Origin: Bacteroidetes bacterium SB0662_bin_6 | GTDB lineage: Bacteria > Bacteroidota > Rhodothermia > Rhodothermales > VXPQ01 | Direction of reading: 5' to 3' | Assembly: GCA_009839485.1 (NCBI GenBank) | Contig: VXPQ01000064.1 | Coordinates: 1 to 35,749 of the forward strand | Length of the DNA: 35,749 nucleotides | In this document: positions 16,477-25,342 of the stretch, one piece after another | Layout: each line of letters starts with the position of its first letter | Numbering within the stretch: position 1 is the stretch's first letter | Made by a program: the position numbers and the translations under genes | Notes under the pieces: generated by a model | Database searches by the model: none | What the model was told of the DNA's origin: nothing | What the model saw: the letters and a program-made list of their open reading frames with translations, nothing else

Positions 16477-19365
16477 ATGGCGACTACCCGGAACCCGATC
16501 CCTGCGAAGGCGCAACCCGGCGCGCTCCGCGGTGCTGCATCCCGCTCGGTGCGCTCTTCCCGGCGGCCCATCGTCATTCGCGGCGCCCGGCAACACAATC
16601 TGAAGGGGATCGACCTGGAGTTGCCGCGCAACAGGATCATCGTCTTCACCGGGCCGTCCGGCTCGGGGAAATCCTCGCTTGCTTTCGACACGATCTACGC
16701 AGAGGGACAGCGGCGCTACGTCGAAAGCCTGAGCGCCTACGCCCGGCAGTTCCTCGAACGCATGGACAAGCCGGATGTCGATCTGATCACCGGGCTGGCG
16801 CCGGCCATCGCCATCGAGCAGAAAACGACGTCGAAAAATCCTCGCTCGACGATCGCTACGCAAACGGAAATCTACGATCATCTCCGGCTCCTTTTTGCAC
16901 GCATCGGCCGCACGATCTCGCCTGTGAGCGGCGAAGAAGTCACCCGGGACGCTCCCCGGTCCGTGGCCGAGCGGGTGCACGCCATCGCAGAAGACCGAAC
17001 GCGATTCTACGTGTGCTTTCCCATCCCCGATCACAAAAAGACCTCTCTCGAAAAGGAACTGGGCACGCTGCGGCAGCGGGGATTTTTCCGGTTGCTGCTT
17101 CTCCCTTCCGGGAAAGGAAAAAGCACCGGCAACGAGGAACGCATTCTCGACCTGAACGAGGAAACCCCCGAAAAAGCCGCCAAATATCCCCGCAAGCGCC
17201 TGCTCGTGCTGGTAGATCGTCTGGCCGTCCGTCATGGAGACGAGGACAACCTTTCGCGCATCTCGGATTCGGCGGAGCAGGCGTTCCGGGAGAGCGCGGG
17301 CCGCTGCATCGTGCATATGCACGGGGGCGAGACACTGCACTTCAGCGAATTCTTCGAACGCGACGGGATGCGCTTCGAAGAACCGTCGCCGCTCCTGTTC
17401 TCGTTCAACAGCCCGTTGGGCGCGTGCCCCGCCTGTCAGGGGTTCGGCCGAATCACGGGCCTGGACGAAGACCTCATCATTCCTGATCGCAACCTTTCGA
17501 TCCGGCAGGGCGCCATCGCCCCGTTCCGCACGGAACGCTGGAGCCGGTATTTCCGGGATCTTGTCCGGGTCGCCGCGGAACGCCGCATCGATATCGATAC
17601 GCCCTGGCGCGAACTGCCGGAGGAGGTGCGCGACCTCGCCTGGAACGGGGCAGATAACTACATCGGCATCCGGGGCTTCTTCGAATTTCTGGAGCGGAAG
17701 AAGTACAAGATGCATTACCGGATATTCCACGCCCGGTTCAGGGGCTACATGCCGTGCCCGGAATGCGATAGTTACCGCGTGCGCCGGGAGGCGCAGTACG
17801 TGAAAGTCGGGGAACTGCATATCGGCGAAATATGCGAACTGACGACGAAGGACGCCCGCGACTTCTTCAGGGATCTGACGCTCTCCGATCACGAAGAAAA
17901 GATCGCCGGCCGCGTGCTGGAAGAGATTCGCAAGCGGCTGACGTACCTCGTCGAGGTGGGGCTCGACTATCTGTCGCTGGACCGCCTCTCGCAGACGCTT
18001 TCAGGCGGCGAAAGCCAGCGCATTCATCTTTCGACCTCGCTCGGATCGTCGCTGGTCGGATCGCTCTATGTACTCGACGAGCCCTCCATCGGACTGCACC
18101 CCCGGGATAACGACCGGCTGATACGCATCCTCGAAAACCTGCGCGACATCGGGAATACCGTGCTGGTCGTGGAGCATGAAGCGGCCATGATGAAACGGGC
18201 GGATCAGATTGTCGACCTTGGCCCCGGCGCCGGCCGGCTCGGCGGGGAAGTAATCTTCCAGGGAAGCTACGATGAACTGCTGCGCGACCCGCGCTCGTTG
18301 ACCGGAGCCTATCTGGGCGGACGGGAACAGATTCCCGTACCCGCCACGCGCAGGCCGGTCTACGACGAAAACGCCCTGTACGTGGAACATGCCCGGCAGC
18401 ACAACCTGAAGCGTCTGGACGTGCAGTTTCCTCTGGATATGATCACCTGCGTGACCGGAGTAAGCGGGTCCGGCAAATCGACGCTGGTGCACCAGACGCT
18501 GTACAACGGCCTGATGCGCCTCAAAGGCTACCGGGTCGAGGGCGGCGTGGGCGCCCATGACATCATCCGCGGTCACCAGCTCGTCGACCGCATCGAAATG
18601 GTCGATCAGAGCCCTATCGGGAAGTCCCCCCGCTCCAATCCGGCCACTTACACGAAAGTGTTCGATCATGTGCGGGAAATCCTGGCCGGCACGCACCAGG
18701 CACGCATGCAGGGATTGCGGCCCGGCTATTTTTCGTTCAACGTGCCCGGCGGTCGGTGCGAAACCTGCCAGGGCGAGGGCATCGTGAAGGTCGAAATGCA
18801 ATTCCTTGCGGACCTGTATCTCGAATGCCAGGCGTGCCGCGGAAGCCGGTACAAAAAGGAAACCCTCGAAATCCGGTACCGGGGCAAACATGTGGCCGAT
18901 ATCCTCCGGATGACCATCGACGAGGCAAGCGACTTCTTTGCGGATCATGCTCCTATTATGGGCAAGCTGCGGGTGCTGCAGAATATCGGCCTTGGATACC
19001 TGACGCTGGGACAGCCTTCCAACACCCTGTCAGGAGGCGAATCGCAGCGGCTGAAACTGGCCTCCTTCCTCGGAAAGCCCTCCCGGGACCGCGTGCTGTA
19101 CATGCTGGACGAACCTACCACGGGCCTGCATTTCGACGACATTCGAAAACTTGTGGCGGCATTGAACGCGCTCGTCGAAGAAGGCCATTCCGTCATTCTC
19201 ATCGAACACAATATGGATGTGATAAAGTGCGCGGATCGGGTAATCGATCTCGGCCCGGAAGGCGGGAGACGCGGCGGATTCGTGGTAGCGGAAGGAACGC
19301 CCGAAGAAATTGCCGCCATACCGGACAGCCACACTGGAAAATTTTTGAAAGAGATGCTACCGTAG
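16477..19365 (+). CDS. uvrA: UvrABC excision nuclease subunit A
   Basis: 962 aa from the ATG at 16477; the frame is open back to 16381, but the added residues have no UvrA character. It is the damage-recognition ATPase of nucleotide excision repair. It shows two ABC modules. The first has Walker A GPSGSGKSS (59-67), the QRRYVESLSAYARQFLERMD segment and signature LSGGESQRI. The second has Walker A GVSGSGKST, signature LSGGESQRL and YMLDEPTTGLHFDD. Zinc-binding cysteines are present (CPACQGFG...CPECDSYR; GGRCETCQGEG...CQACRGSRY). The region before the second CxxC is short (FFEFLERKKYKMHYRIFHARFRGYMPC), as in Bacteroidota UvrA and unlike E. coli. No LexA-like box was recognised in the 276 bp upstream. 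Confidence 0.96.
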   Translation: MATTRNPIPAKAQPGALRGAASRSVRSSRRPIVIRGARQHNLKGIDLELPRNRIIVFTGPSGSGKSSLAFDTIYAEGQRRYVESLSAYARQFLERMDKPDVDLITGLAPAIAIEQKTTSKNPRSTIATQTEIYDHLRLLFARIGRTISPVSGEEVTRDAPRSVAERVHAIAEDRTRFYVCFPIPDHKKTSLEKELGTLRQRGFFRLLLLPSGKGKSTGNEERILDLNEETPEKAAKYPRKRLLVLVDRLAVRHGDEDNLSRISDSAEQAFRESAGRCIVHMHGGETLHFSEFFERDGMRFEEPSPLLFSFNSPLGACPACQGFGRITGLDEDLIIPDRNLSIRQGAIAPFRTERWSRYFRDLVRVAAERRIDIDTPWRELPEEVRDLAWNGADNYIGIRGFFEFLERKKYKMHYRIFHARFRGYMPCPECDSYRVRREAQYVKVGELHIGEICELTTKDARDFFRDLTLSDHEEKIAGRVLEEIRKRLTYLVEVGLDYLSLDRLSQTLSGGESQRIHLSTSLGSSLVGSLYVLDEPSIGLHPRDNDRLIRILENLRDIGNTVLVVEHEAAMMKRADQIVDLGPGAGRLGGEVIFQGSYDELLRDPRSLTGAYLGGREQIPVPATRRPVYDENALYVEHARQHNLKRLDVQFPLDMITCVTGVSGSGKSTLVHQTLYNGLMRLKGYRVEGGVGAHDIIRGHQLVDRIEMVDQSPIGKSPRSNPATYTKVFDHVREILAGTHQARMQGLRPGYFSFNVPGGRCETCQGEGIVKVEMQFLADLYLECQACRGSRYKKETLEIRYRGKHVADILRMTIDEASDFFADHAPIMGKLRVLQNIGLGYLTLGQPSNTLSGGESQRLKLASFLGKPSRDRVLYMLDEPTTGLHFDDIRKLVAALNALVEEGHSVILIEHNMDVIKCADRVIDLGPEGGRRGGFVVAEGTPEEIAAIPDSHTGKFLKEMLP

Positions 19366-19462
19366 CGCGTTACTTTTCGGGGTTTTCCTGCGGCTTATCT
19401 ATGTCAGCGGAAAATTTCGGGGATCAACGCCTTCTCCAGACCATCTCCGCTACACAGGCTCC

Positions 19463-20737
19463 ATGCAGTACGAAACGTATACGATACACCGGGAACGTAT
19501 CCGGGTAGGGCCGCCGGCCCTGCGCCGGGTGGCGCTCTTTACGGGCGCGTACAACCACATTGCCGACGGCGTATCGCTCACGTTGAACCGGCTGGTGTCC
19601 TACCTCGAAGCACACGATACGGAGGTGCTGATCTTTGCGCCGACCATCGCCGACCCGCCCGTGGATCATGCCGGCATTCTGGCCCCTGTTCCCTCGGTGC
19701 CGGTGCCGCAACGAGCCGAATACCGTCTTTCGCTGGGACTCACATCGAACGCCCGCTCCCTGCTTCGGACATTCCGGCCCCATCTGTTCCACATCGCCAC
19801 ACCCGACCTGCTGGGGTATCAGGCCCTGCGCTTCGCCGGAAGAGAAGGCATTCCTGCGGTCGCCTCCTACCATACGCACTTCTCTTCGTATCTCAAGTAC
19901 TACGGTTTCGGTCGGCTGGAGGACCCGTCATGGAAATACCTCCAGCACTTTTACGATCAGTGCCGGCATGTGTACGTACCCTCGCAGTCCATGGCCGAGG
20001 AACTGGACTCCCGGGGTATCAACAAGGGAATACGCCTCTGGATGCGCGGCGTCGACACGCATCGCTTCAATCCGGCGCACTACGACACGGAATGGCGCCG
20101 CTCGATCGGCGTGAAAGACGACGAGGTGCTTGTCAGCTTCATCGGGCGAGTCGTCCGGGAGAAGGGCGTGCACATCTTTATGGACGTCGTGCAAAACCTG
20201 CAGCAGCGCGGCATAAAGCACCGGAGCATGATCGTGGGAGACGGGCCCGTGCTGGACGAACTCCGCAGCCGGTTCCCTCATACCATCTTTACCGGGCGGC
20301 TTGAAAACGAGCAACTCGCCCGGGCATACGCCTCCTCGGAGGTTTTTCTCTTCCCCAGCGATACGGAAACTTTCGGCAACGTTACGCTCGAAGCCATGGC
20401 TTCCGGACTGCCGACGGTGTGCGCCGACGCCACGGGAAGCCGCACCCTTGTGGAACATGGCAAAACCGGCCTGCTGGCCGCTCCCGGCGACACCCGCGCC
20501 TTTGTGCAGGCCGTGCAGCATCTGGTCCGGCATGAGCCCGAACGCCGCCGCATGGGCGCCGCGGCCTGGGACTGCGCACGCCAATATGACTGGAATACGG
20601 TCATGGCCCGCATGGTGCGCTATTACGATGAAATTCTGTATCCGCAGACGCCGTGGATCGGCGACGGCTATGCGGGCGACGGCTATGCCGGCAACGGACT
20701 CGAGGCGCCCACCACCCAGGCCATTCGGGTGCCCTGA
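19463..20737 (+). CDS. GT4-family glycosyltransferase (MgtA/SqdX-like)
   Basis: 424 aa, GT-B fold. The N-terminal acceptor domain begins RRVALFTGAYNHIADGVSLT, then LFHIATPDLLGYQAL, SYHTHFSSYLKYYGF and YVPSQSMAEELDSRGI. This pattern is typical of the GDP-mannose alpha-mannosyltransferase / sulfoquinovosyl-diacylglycerol synthase branch. The C-terminal nucleotide-sugar domain has SFIGRVVREKGVHIF and SDTETFGNVTLEAMASGLP with the EX7E pair. The likely role is adding a hexose to a membrane lipid or envelope glycan on the cytoplasmic face; donor and acceptor cannot be decided. The C-terminus carries a short tandem repeat (GDGYAGDGYAGNG). It is followed after 21 bp by a second GT4 gene. Confidence 0.85.
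   Translation: MQYETYTIHRERIRVGPPALRRVALFTGAYNHIADGVSLTLNRLVSYLEAHDTEVLIFAPTIADPPVDHAGILAPVPSVPVPQRAEYRLSLGLTSNARSLLRTFRPHLFHIATPDLLGYQALRFAGREGIPAVASYHTHFSSYLKYYGFGRLEDPSWKYLQHFYDQCRHVYVPSQSMAEELDSRGINKGIRLWMRGVDTHRFNPAHYDTEWRRSIGVKDDEVLVSFIGRVVREKGVHIFMDVVQNLQQRGIKHRSMIVGDGPVLDELRSRFPHTIFTGRLENEQLARAYASSEVFLFPSDTETFGNVTLEAMASGLPTVCADATGSRTLVEHGKTGLLAAPGDTRAFVQAVQHLVRHEPERRRMGAAAWDCARQYDWNTVMARMVRYYDEILYPQTPWIGDGYAGDGYAGNGLEAPTTQAIRVP
20660..20697 (+). repeat. 15-bp tandem repeat, about 2.5 copies, inside the glycosyltransferase C-terminus
   Basis: GGCGACGGCTATGCG at 20660-20674 is followed by GGCGACGGCTATGCC at 20675-20689 and a partial GGCAACGG. It encodes GDGYA-GDGYA-GNG, keeps frame, and lies beyond the GT-B fold. 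It may vary in copy number between strains. Confidence 0.75.
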
Positions 20738-20758
20738 GGCTGTATTCCGTAGCCGCCT

Positions 20759-21922
20759 GTGCGCATCCTGTACATTTCCCATTCCTTTCCTCCGAGGAAC
20801 CGCCCGCTCGCGAACATCGGCGGCATGCAACGCGTCGCGACGGATCTGTACAACGCATTGCTCGAATGCAATGCACGGGTCGAGCCTGTCATCCTGCGTA
20901 CTTCCTGGCGCTGGACGCACGTCCGGACGGGTCTGTTTCTCGGATCGAGCCTGTTCAGAATCGCGGCAGCGGCGAAGCGGGGGAAAATGGACGCCGTGCT
21001 CTTTTCCTCGATGGTGACGGCATCGCTCACCCCTCTGTTACAAAGAACGCTTCGCAAGCACGGCGTGGCCTCGGGAGCTATCGTGCATGGCCGGGACGCC
21101 ACCCTGCTCTCGCCCCCGTACCAGTTTCTGGTGCCGCGCATATTCGCTGCCCTTGACGCCGTATTCCCGGTCAGCCGCGCCACCGGAGCAGCCTGCCTCG
21201 AACGCGGGCTGGCGCAAGAAAAACTCCATGTCGTGCGGAACGGCGTGTCGCCGGACCGCTTCGCAGCGGATTGGTCCCGGGCTACTGCGCGCACTATGCT
21301 GTTCGAGCGGTTTGGACCACCGGAAGGCGCTGCCGGGAACAACTCCGAACGCGTCCTGCTCCTGTGCAGTGCGGGCCGTCAGGTAAAACGGAAAGGGTTC
21401 GCATGGTTCGTTGAACAGGTTCTGCCCCGGCTCCCTGAAGATGTGCATTACTGGCTGGCCGGGGAAGGTCCGGAAGCCGAACGCATTCTGCGCACCGCCG
21501 AACGGTCCGGGGTGGCCCATCGCGTGCGACTCCTCGGGCGCCTGTCCCACGAGGAGTTGGAAGGCATGTATCGCGCTGCCGATCTGTTCATCATGCCGAA
21601 TGTACCCGTTCCCGGAGACATGGAAGGGTTCGGCGTAGTGATGCTGGAGGCGGGGTTGTGCGGGCTGCCTACCGTCGCCGCCGACATTGAAGGCATTGCC
21701 GATGTCATTGAAGACGGAAAAAACGGACGGCTTGTCCGCTCCGGGGATGCCGAGGGCTTTTCCGAGGCCATTCTGGCGTATCGCCGTGAACCGGAAATGC
21801 TTGAAAAGGCCGGCCGGCGTACGGTAAGCCATGTGCTGGAACACTTCGGATGGAATGCAGCGGCGGAAAAGTACCTGCGCGTCCTGGAGGCCTGCTCCAT
21901 CCGGCGGCGCGCTCCCGCATGA
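20759..21922 (+). CDS. GT4-family glycosyltransferase
   Basis: 387 aa from a GTG at 20759; the first residues RILYISHSFPPRN followed by IGGMQRVATDLYNAL are the expected GT4 start, so GTG is the natural choice. Later motifs: AIVHGRDATLLSPPY, VFPVSRATGAACLERG, VVRNGVSPDRF, LLLCSAGRQVKRKGF, HYWLAGEGPEAERI, LLGRLSHEELEGMYRAADLF and PGDMEGFGVVMLEAGLCGLP with the EX7E pair. This is a complete retaining glycosyltransferase of the GT-B fold. The sugar donor and acceptor are unknown. It lies 21 bp after another GT4 gene on the same strand, so they probably act on the same glycan or glycolipid. It converges on the MMPL gene with a 14-bp gap. Confidence 0.85.
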   Translation: MRILYISHSFPPRNRPLANIGGMQRVATDLYNALLECNARVEPVILRTSWRWTHVRTGLFLGSSLFRIAAAAKRGKMDAVLFSSMVTASLTPLLQRTLRKHGVASGAIVHGRDATLLSPPYQFLVPRIFAALDAVFPVSRATGAACLERGLAQEKLHVVRNGVSPDRFAADWSRATARTMLFERFGPPEGAAGNNSERVLLLCSAGRQVKRKGFAWFVEQVLPRLPEDVHYWLAGEGPEAERILRTAERSGVAHRVRLLGRLSHEELEGMYRAADLFIMPNVPVPGDMEGFGVVMLEAGLCGLPTVAADIEGIADVIEDGKNGRLVRSGDAEGFSEAILAYRREPEMLEKAGRRTVSHVLEHFGWNAAAEKYLRVLEACSIRRRAPA

Positions 21923-21936
21923 AAGCGGCGGCGCAG

Positions 21937-24462
21937 CTACGACGCACCCGTATCGACCACAGCGGGAGTACGGCGGTCTTCCAGCCATTGCAATGCCGCA
22001 GGCAGAAAGAGAATCGCTGCAAGCAGCGTTGCCCCGATGCCCACCACGGCCAACTCGCCGATCGAGCGCAAACCCGGGTGAAAACTCAGCAGCAATCCTG
22101 AAAAACCGATCATGGTCGTGAAGGACCCCATGGCGATATGCTCGCCCGTATAACGGAGCACGCGCCGGATGGAACCGGGTCCTTCCTCCCGGTAGCGATG
22201 GACCAGATGCACGCCCGCATCGTTGCCGATACCCAGAATGGCGGGAAGTACGATCATGTTATAGAAATTGAGCTGGAGGCCGATGATTTCTATGACAAGA
22301 ATCATCCATAACACCCCCACCACGAGCGGCGCCGTAGCCAGCGCGACCCACCGCGCTGCACGGAAGTTGATCCACATGAGCAGGATCACCATAATCAGGG
22401 CGCCTGCCATCATCCAGGGCGCATCGCTGCGCATCAGCCGCAGCATATCCGCGGCGACAATGGATGGAGAACCCGCGTAGTATGTGCTCCCGTCTTCCGT
22501 AACGATCTTTCCCACATCGTCGGCAAATTTCATTGAGGCCCGTCCGTCGGAAAGTCCCACCGAAGGGTATATCACGACAAATCCCCCCAATTCGCCGGTT
22601 TTGGACACGAACCGGTTGCGAATACTCTCGGGAAGTTGCTCGATCGCAAGCGGCTGGACCGTCCCCGCTGCACGCTCGACGCGCGCAAGCCCTTCGTCCG
22701 TGTCAGCCTGCAGGAACGGGTCGGCAAGCAGCGCACGGATTTGGGCAATGCGAGCCAGCTTGTGCTGCTGTTCCTCATCGGCCATGGGAAACCTTTCCTG
22801 AAGCGTTTCCGCCCGATCGATTGTGGGCGACAGCGTATCCGACCGCGCATGCCGTTCGATAGCCTCCTCGACGGCGGGCGCTTCGGACGGATCGTCCACA
22901 AGTACATAAGCCGGGTTGCGGCCTCTTGATGGATATACTTCGCCGATGAGATTTCTTTTGGCGTCGTAGGCTTCATACACGGGATCGAGCGCGCCGAAAT
23001 CGTACTGAAAACCCACCCTCGGAAGAAACGCGAGCGCGGCGATAACCAGCCCTATGCTTCCCAGCACCAGCCCCCGGGAACCGGGAATTCTCCCGTATCC
23101 CTGCACGGGCGCCTGCACCCCGGCGCCCGCCTCGAAATTGAGCAGGCGATAGCGCTCGAAAAGGACCAGCAGCGCCGGCATTACGACCGTCATGGCCCCC
23201 ACGGCAAAAAGAATGCCCGTACCCGCAATGAAACCGAATTCGCTGAACCCGCGGAAATCCGCGCCGGTCAACACATACAGCGCGGCGGCCGTGGTAAAAG
23301 CACCCACTGCGATAGCCTTTCCCGTACTGGTGAACGTGCTTTCCGCCGCATCGGCTACCGTACGGCCCAGGCTGCGCTCTTCCGTATAGCGGGCATAAAA
23401 ATGTATGCCGTAGTCGATCCCGAGACCGAACAGCACAAGCCCAAGCGTCGACGTCATCATATTGAGCATCCCGAAGGCAAACCAGGCCACGCCCAGTGTC
23501 CAGGAAAGGCTCATAAGGAGGGGTATCCCGATCAGGCAGGCAAGCGCCGGAATGCGCACCAACTGCGCAACCAGTACACGCCGGGAAAATCGATGACCTG
23601 CGCGGGCCGTATATCCCTTGTAGAAAAAATACCCCACCACCAGCAGCAAGACGGCCGTCACGCCCGCTGCAAAGGAATTGAGCACATCGTCGGAAATCGC
23701 CCGCACTTCCACGAGTTGGCGCAGAAGCCGTCCTGCCGGCACTACCTGCATTTCCGGATGATAGGCGGTCGGGGTCAATTCCGCAATCAGCGTATCCAGG
23801 TCGTCATACAGCGTCTCGATGAATCCTATGTCGGTCTGCGATCCGCTCGGATAGAACCGGAGCGCCATGATCGTACTGTCCTCGTTGACCGGATAGCGCT
23901 TTCCGACAATATGATCGTACACTTCCTCGAGGTCCCGCTCCGGATCGTATGCCGCCTCGTCCTCGGATTCGTCCTCTTCGTCGTCCAGATCGAAGAAAAA
24001 CGGATTGGCCTCCAGTCTCGCATCGCGAATTTCGTCGCGGAGGTACGATTCCAGACTGTCCAGTTCCGCATACGTCGCGAAATACAGGGCGTTTTGCTCC
24101 AGAAACGCCGTGTCCTTCTCGAAATCGACCCGATGCAGATACGGTTCGGCCTGCGGCCCCGGCGCAAGGGCCAGCGCACGCGGGATCAACTGCTCGGCGA
24201 ACGCCTTGTTGGCCTCAAACGACGGGCTCACGATCGCCACGTCCACGGTTGCCTCGCTTCCCACGGTTTCGCGCAGCGCTTCCAGCGCCTGCACACTCGG
24301 ATAATCACGCGGAACAAGGTTGGAAAAATCCGTGTCGATGCGAAGTTGCCGGGCGAACCAGAAGCCCGCTACGGAAACGACCAGAGCAAGAAGCACCACC
24401 GCCCAGGCCTGCCGAACCACCAACCGGATGAAAACGCGCAACGCGTGGGGGAAACGACTCAT
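21937..24462 (-). CDS. MMPL/RND-superfamily membrane transporter (HpnN-like)
   Basis: 841 aa with the RND plan: one N-terminal helix (about 18-36), a large periplasmic domain, a block of helices with FGLGIDYGIHFYARYTEE, another helix and periplasmic domain, and a final block with ILGIGNDAGVHLVHRYREE. The paired G-x-D-x-G-x-H motifs are those of MMPL/HpnN transporters, which use the proton gradient to move lipids such as hopanoids or glycolipids out of the inner membrane. The first periplasmic domain has an acidic run (FFFDLDDEEDESEDEAAYD, about 155-173). Substrate is not decidable; it sits among glycosyltransferases. Its start overlaps the DUF3047 stop by 4 bp, so the two are cotranslated. 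Confidence 0.85.
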   Translation of the reverse strand: MSRFPHALRVFIRLVVRQAWAVVLLALVVSVAGFWFARQLRIDTDFSNLVPRDYPSVQALEALRETVGSEATVDVAIVSPSFEANKAFAEQLIPRALALAPGPQAEPYLHRVDFEKDTAFLEQNALYFATYAELDSLESYLRDEIRDARLEANPFFFDLDDEEDESEDEAAYDPERDLEEVYDHIVGKRYPVNEDSTIMALRFYPSGSQTDIGFIETLYDDLDTLIAELTPTAYHPEMQVVPAGRLLRQLVEVRAISDDVLNSFAAGVTAVLLLVVGYFFYKGYTARAGHRFSRRVLVAQLVRIPALACLIGIPLLMSLSWTLGVAWFAFGMLNMMTSTLGLVLFGLGIDYGIHFYARYTEERSLGRTVADAAESTFTSTGKAIAVGAFTTAAALYVLTGADFRGFSEFGFIAGTGILFAVGAMTVVMPALLVLFERYRLLNFEAGAGVQAPVQGYGRIPGSRGLVLGSIGLVIAALAFLPRVGFQYDFGALDPVYEAYDAKRNLIGEVYPSRGRNPAYVLVDDPSEAPAVEEAIERHARSDTLSPTIDRAETLQERFPMADEEQQHKLARIAQIRALLADPFLQADTDEGLARVERAAGTVQPLAIEQLPESIRNRFVSKTGELGGFVVIYPSVGLSDGRASMKFADDVGKIVTEDGSTYYAGSPSIVAADMLRLMRSDAPWMMAGALIMVILLMWINFRAARWVALATAPLVVGVLWMILVIEIIGLQLNFYNMIVLPAILGIGNDAGVHLVHRYREEGPGSIRRVLRYTGEHIAMGSFTTMIGFSGLLLSFHPGLRSIGELAVVGIGATLLAAILFLPAALQWLEDRRTPAVVDTGAS

Positions 24463-25163
24463 GGGAGGTTCGTGAGCATAATGTTGTCGAAATCAACCTC
24501 CGCCACGGAGTCCGTATTGTCCGAATCGCTCCATAGCGTGATCGCCGTCGGGGCGTTCGGCGGTGCTGTGCCGAATATATTCCGGTAATCCTTCACCACA
24601 TTGCGCGTGACCTGCACCCATTCGCCCGTTTCCTCAAGCCCGCTGGAAACCACGATGATCTTCACGTTGCCCGTCGAAACCATAGTTTCCCGGGGCAACC
24701 CGGTGCTGTACACGTACTTTATGCTGAGCGGACGCCCGAGCCAGTCGGTTTTCGAAAACGATACATAGACGGCTGCGCCGGAGTCGTTGACCCGATCCTC
24801 GCGGGCGCCCTCGGGCAAACGGTGGGCGCGCCACGCCCATCGCAGGTACGGCAACTCCGGCAGTTCCCAGTGGAAGGCCTCGGCCGGCAACGAGACGCGC
24901 CGTGCCGTACCCGCCGTATAGGCGCGGAGAAAACGATTGCCGTCTTCCCGCATCACAGAGAACCTTCCCGCGTCGTTCATAAACCGGTCCGGCGCTTCAA
25001 AGCGGCGTTTCGAGCGGGAAAAGAAGCGCCATGCGGCAGGCACGCCGCCCTCAACCCCCGCTTCGAAGTTCTCCAGTATGACGGTCGTGTCGGGGGGCGC
25101 TGTGCATGACGACGGCTCCCCAAAGACCAGCAACAGACCAACTATGGGAAAAAGCGTACTCAT
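24459..25163 (-). CDS. DUF3047 protein, exported
   Basis: 234 aa. The N-terminus MSTLFPIVGLLLVFGEPSSC is a short signal peptide with a Cys at residue 20 that could be a lipid-attachment site, though the residue before it in the lipobox is not canonical. The rest matches DUF3047: VILENFEAG, GVPAAWRFFSRSKRRF, LPYLRWAWRAHRLPEGARED (a very typical segment), DSGAAVYVSFSKTDWLG, IKYVYSTGLP, and the C-terminal WSDSDNTDSVAEVDFDNIML. No activity is known for the family. The 4-bp overlap with the MMPL transporter suggests a periplasmic partner of that pump, which is inference. Confidence 0.8.
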   Translation of the reverse strand: MSTLFPIVGLLLVFGEPSSCTAPPDTTVILENFEAGVEGGVPAAWRFFSRSKRRFEAPDRFMNDAGRFSVMREDGNRFLRAYTAGTARRVSLPAEAFHWELPELPYLRWAWRAHRLPEGAREDRVNDSGAAVYVSFSKTDWLGRPLSIKYVYSTGLPRETMVSTGNVKIIVVSSGLEETGEWVQVTRNVVKDYRNIFGTAPPNAPTAITLWSDSDNTDSVAEVDFDNIMLTNLP

Positions 25164-25297
25164 ACCTGTCGCAGCATGTTATACTGTAGGATGCCCGCCC
25201 CGAATATCCGGCCGTCCCTCCTGTGCTTTACGGCAATATCCGGGGAAAGGATACCTGTAGGGATAACGCGGGGGATTGCGAAATGTCTTAATTAGGC

Positions 25298-25326
25298 AAA
25301 AAGTGTTCCTGAATAGAACGCTTTTT
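25298..25326 (-). terminator. Intrinsic terminator after the flippase-like gene
   Basis: AAAAAGTGTTC (25298-25308) and GAACGCTTTTT (25316-25326) pair at 10 of 11 positions around a 7-nt loop. Read leftward it forms a GC-containing stem followed by TTTTT, 17 bp past the stop of the 25343-26362 gene. It would also stop rightward transcription, because both strands end in T runs. Confidence 0.6.
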
Positions 25327-25342
25327 ACATATTAATGATTTT

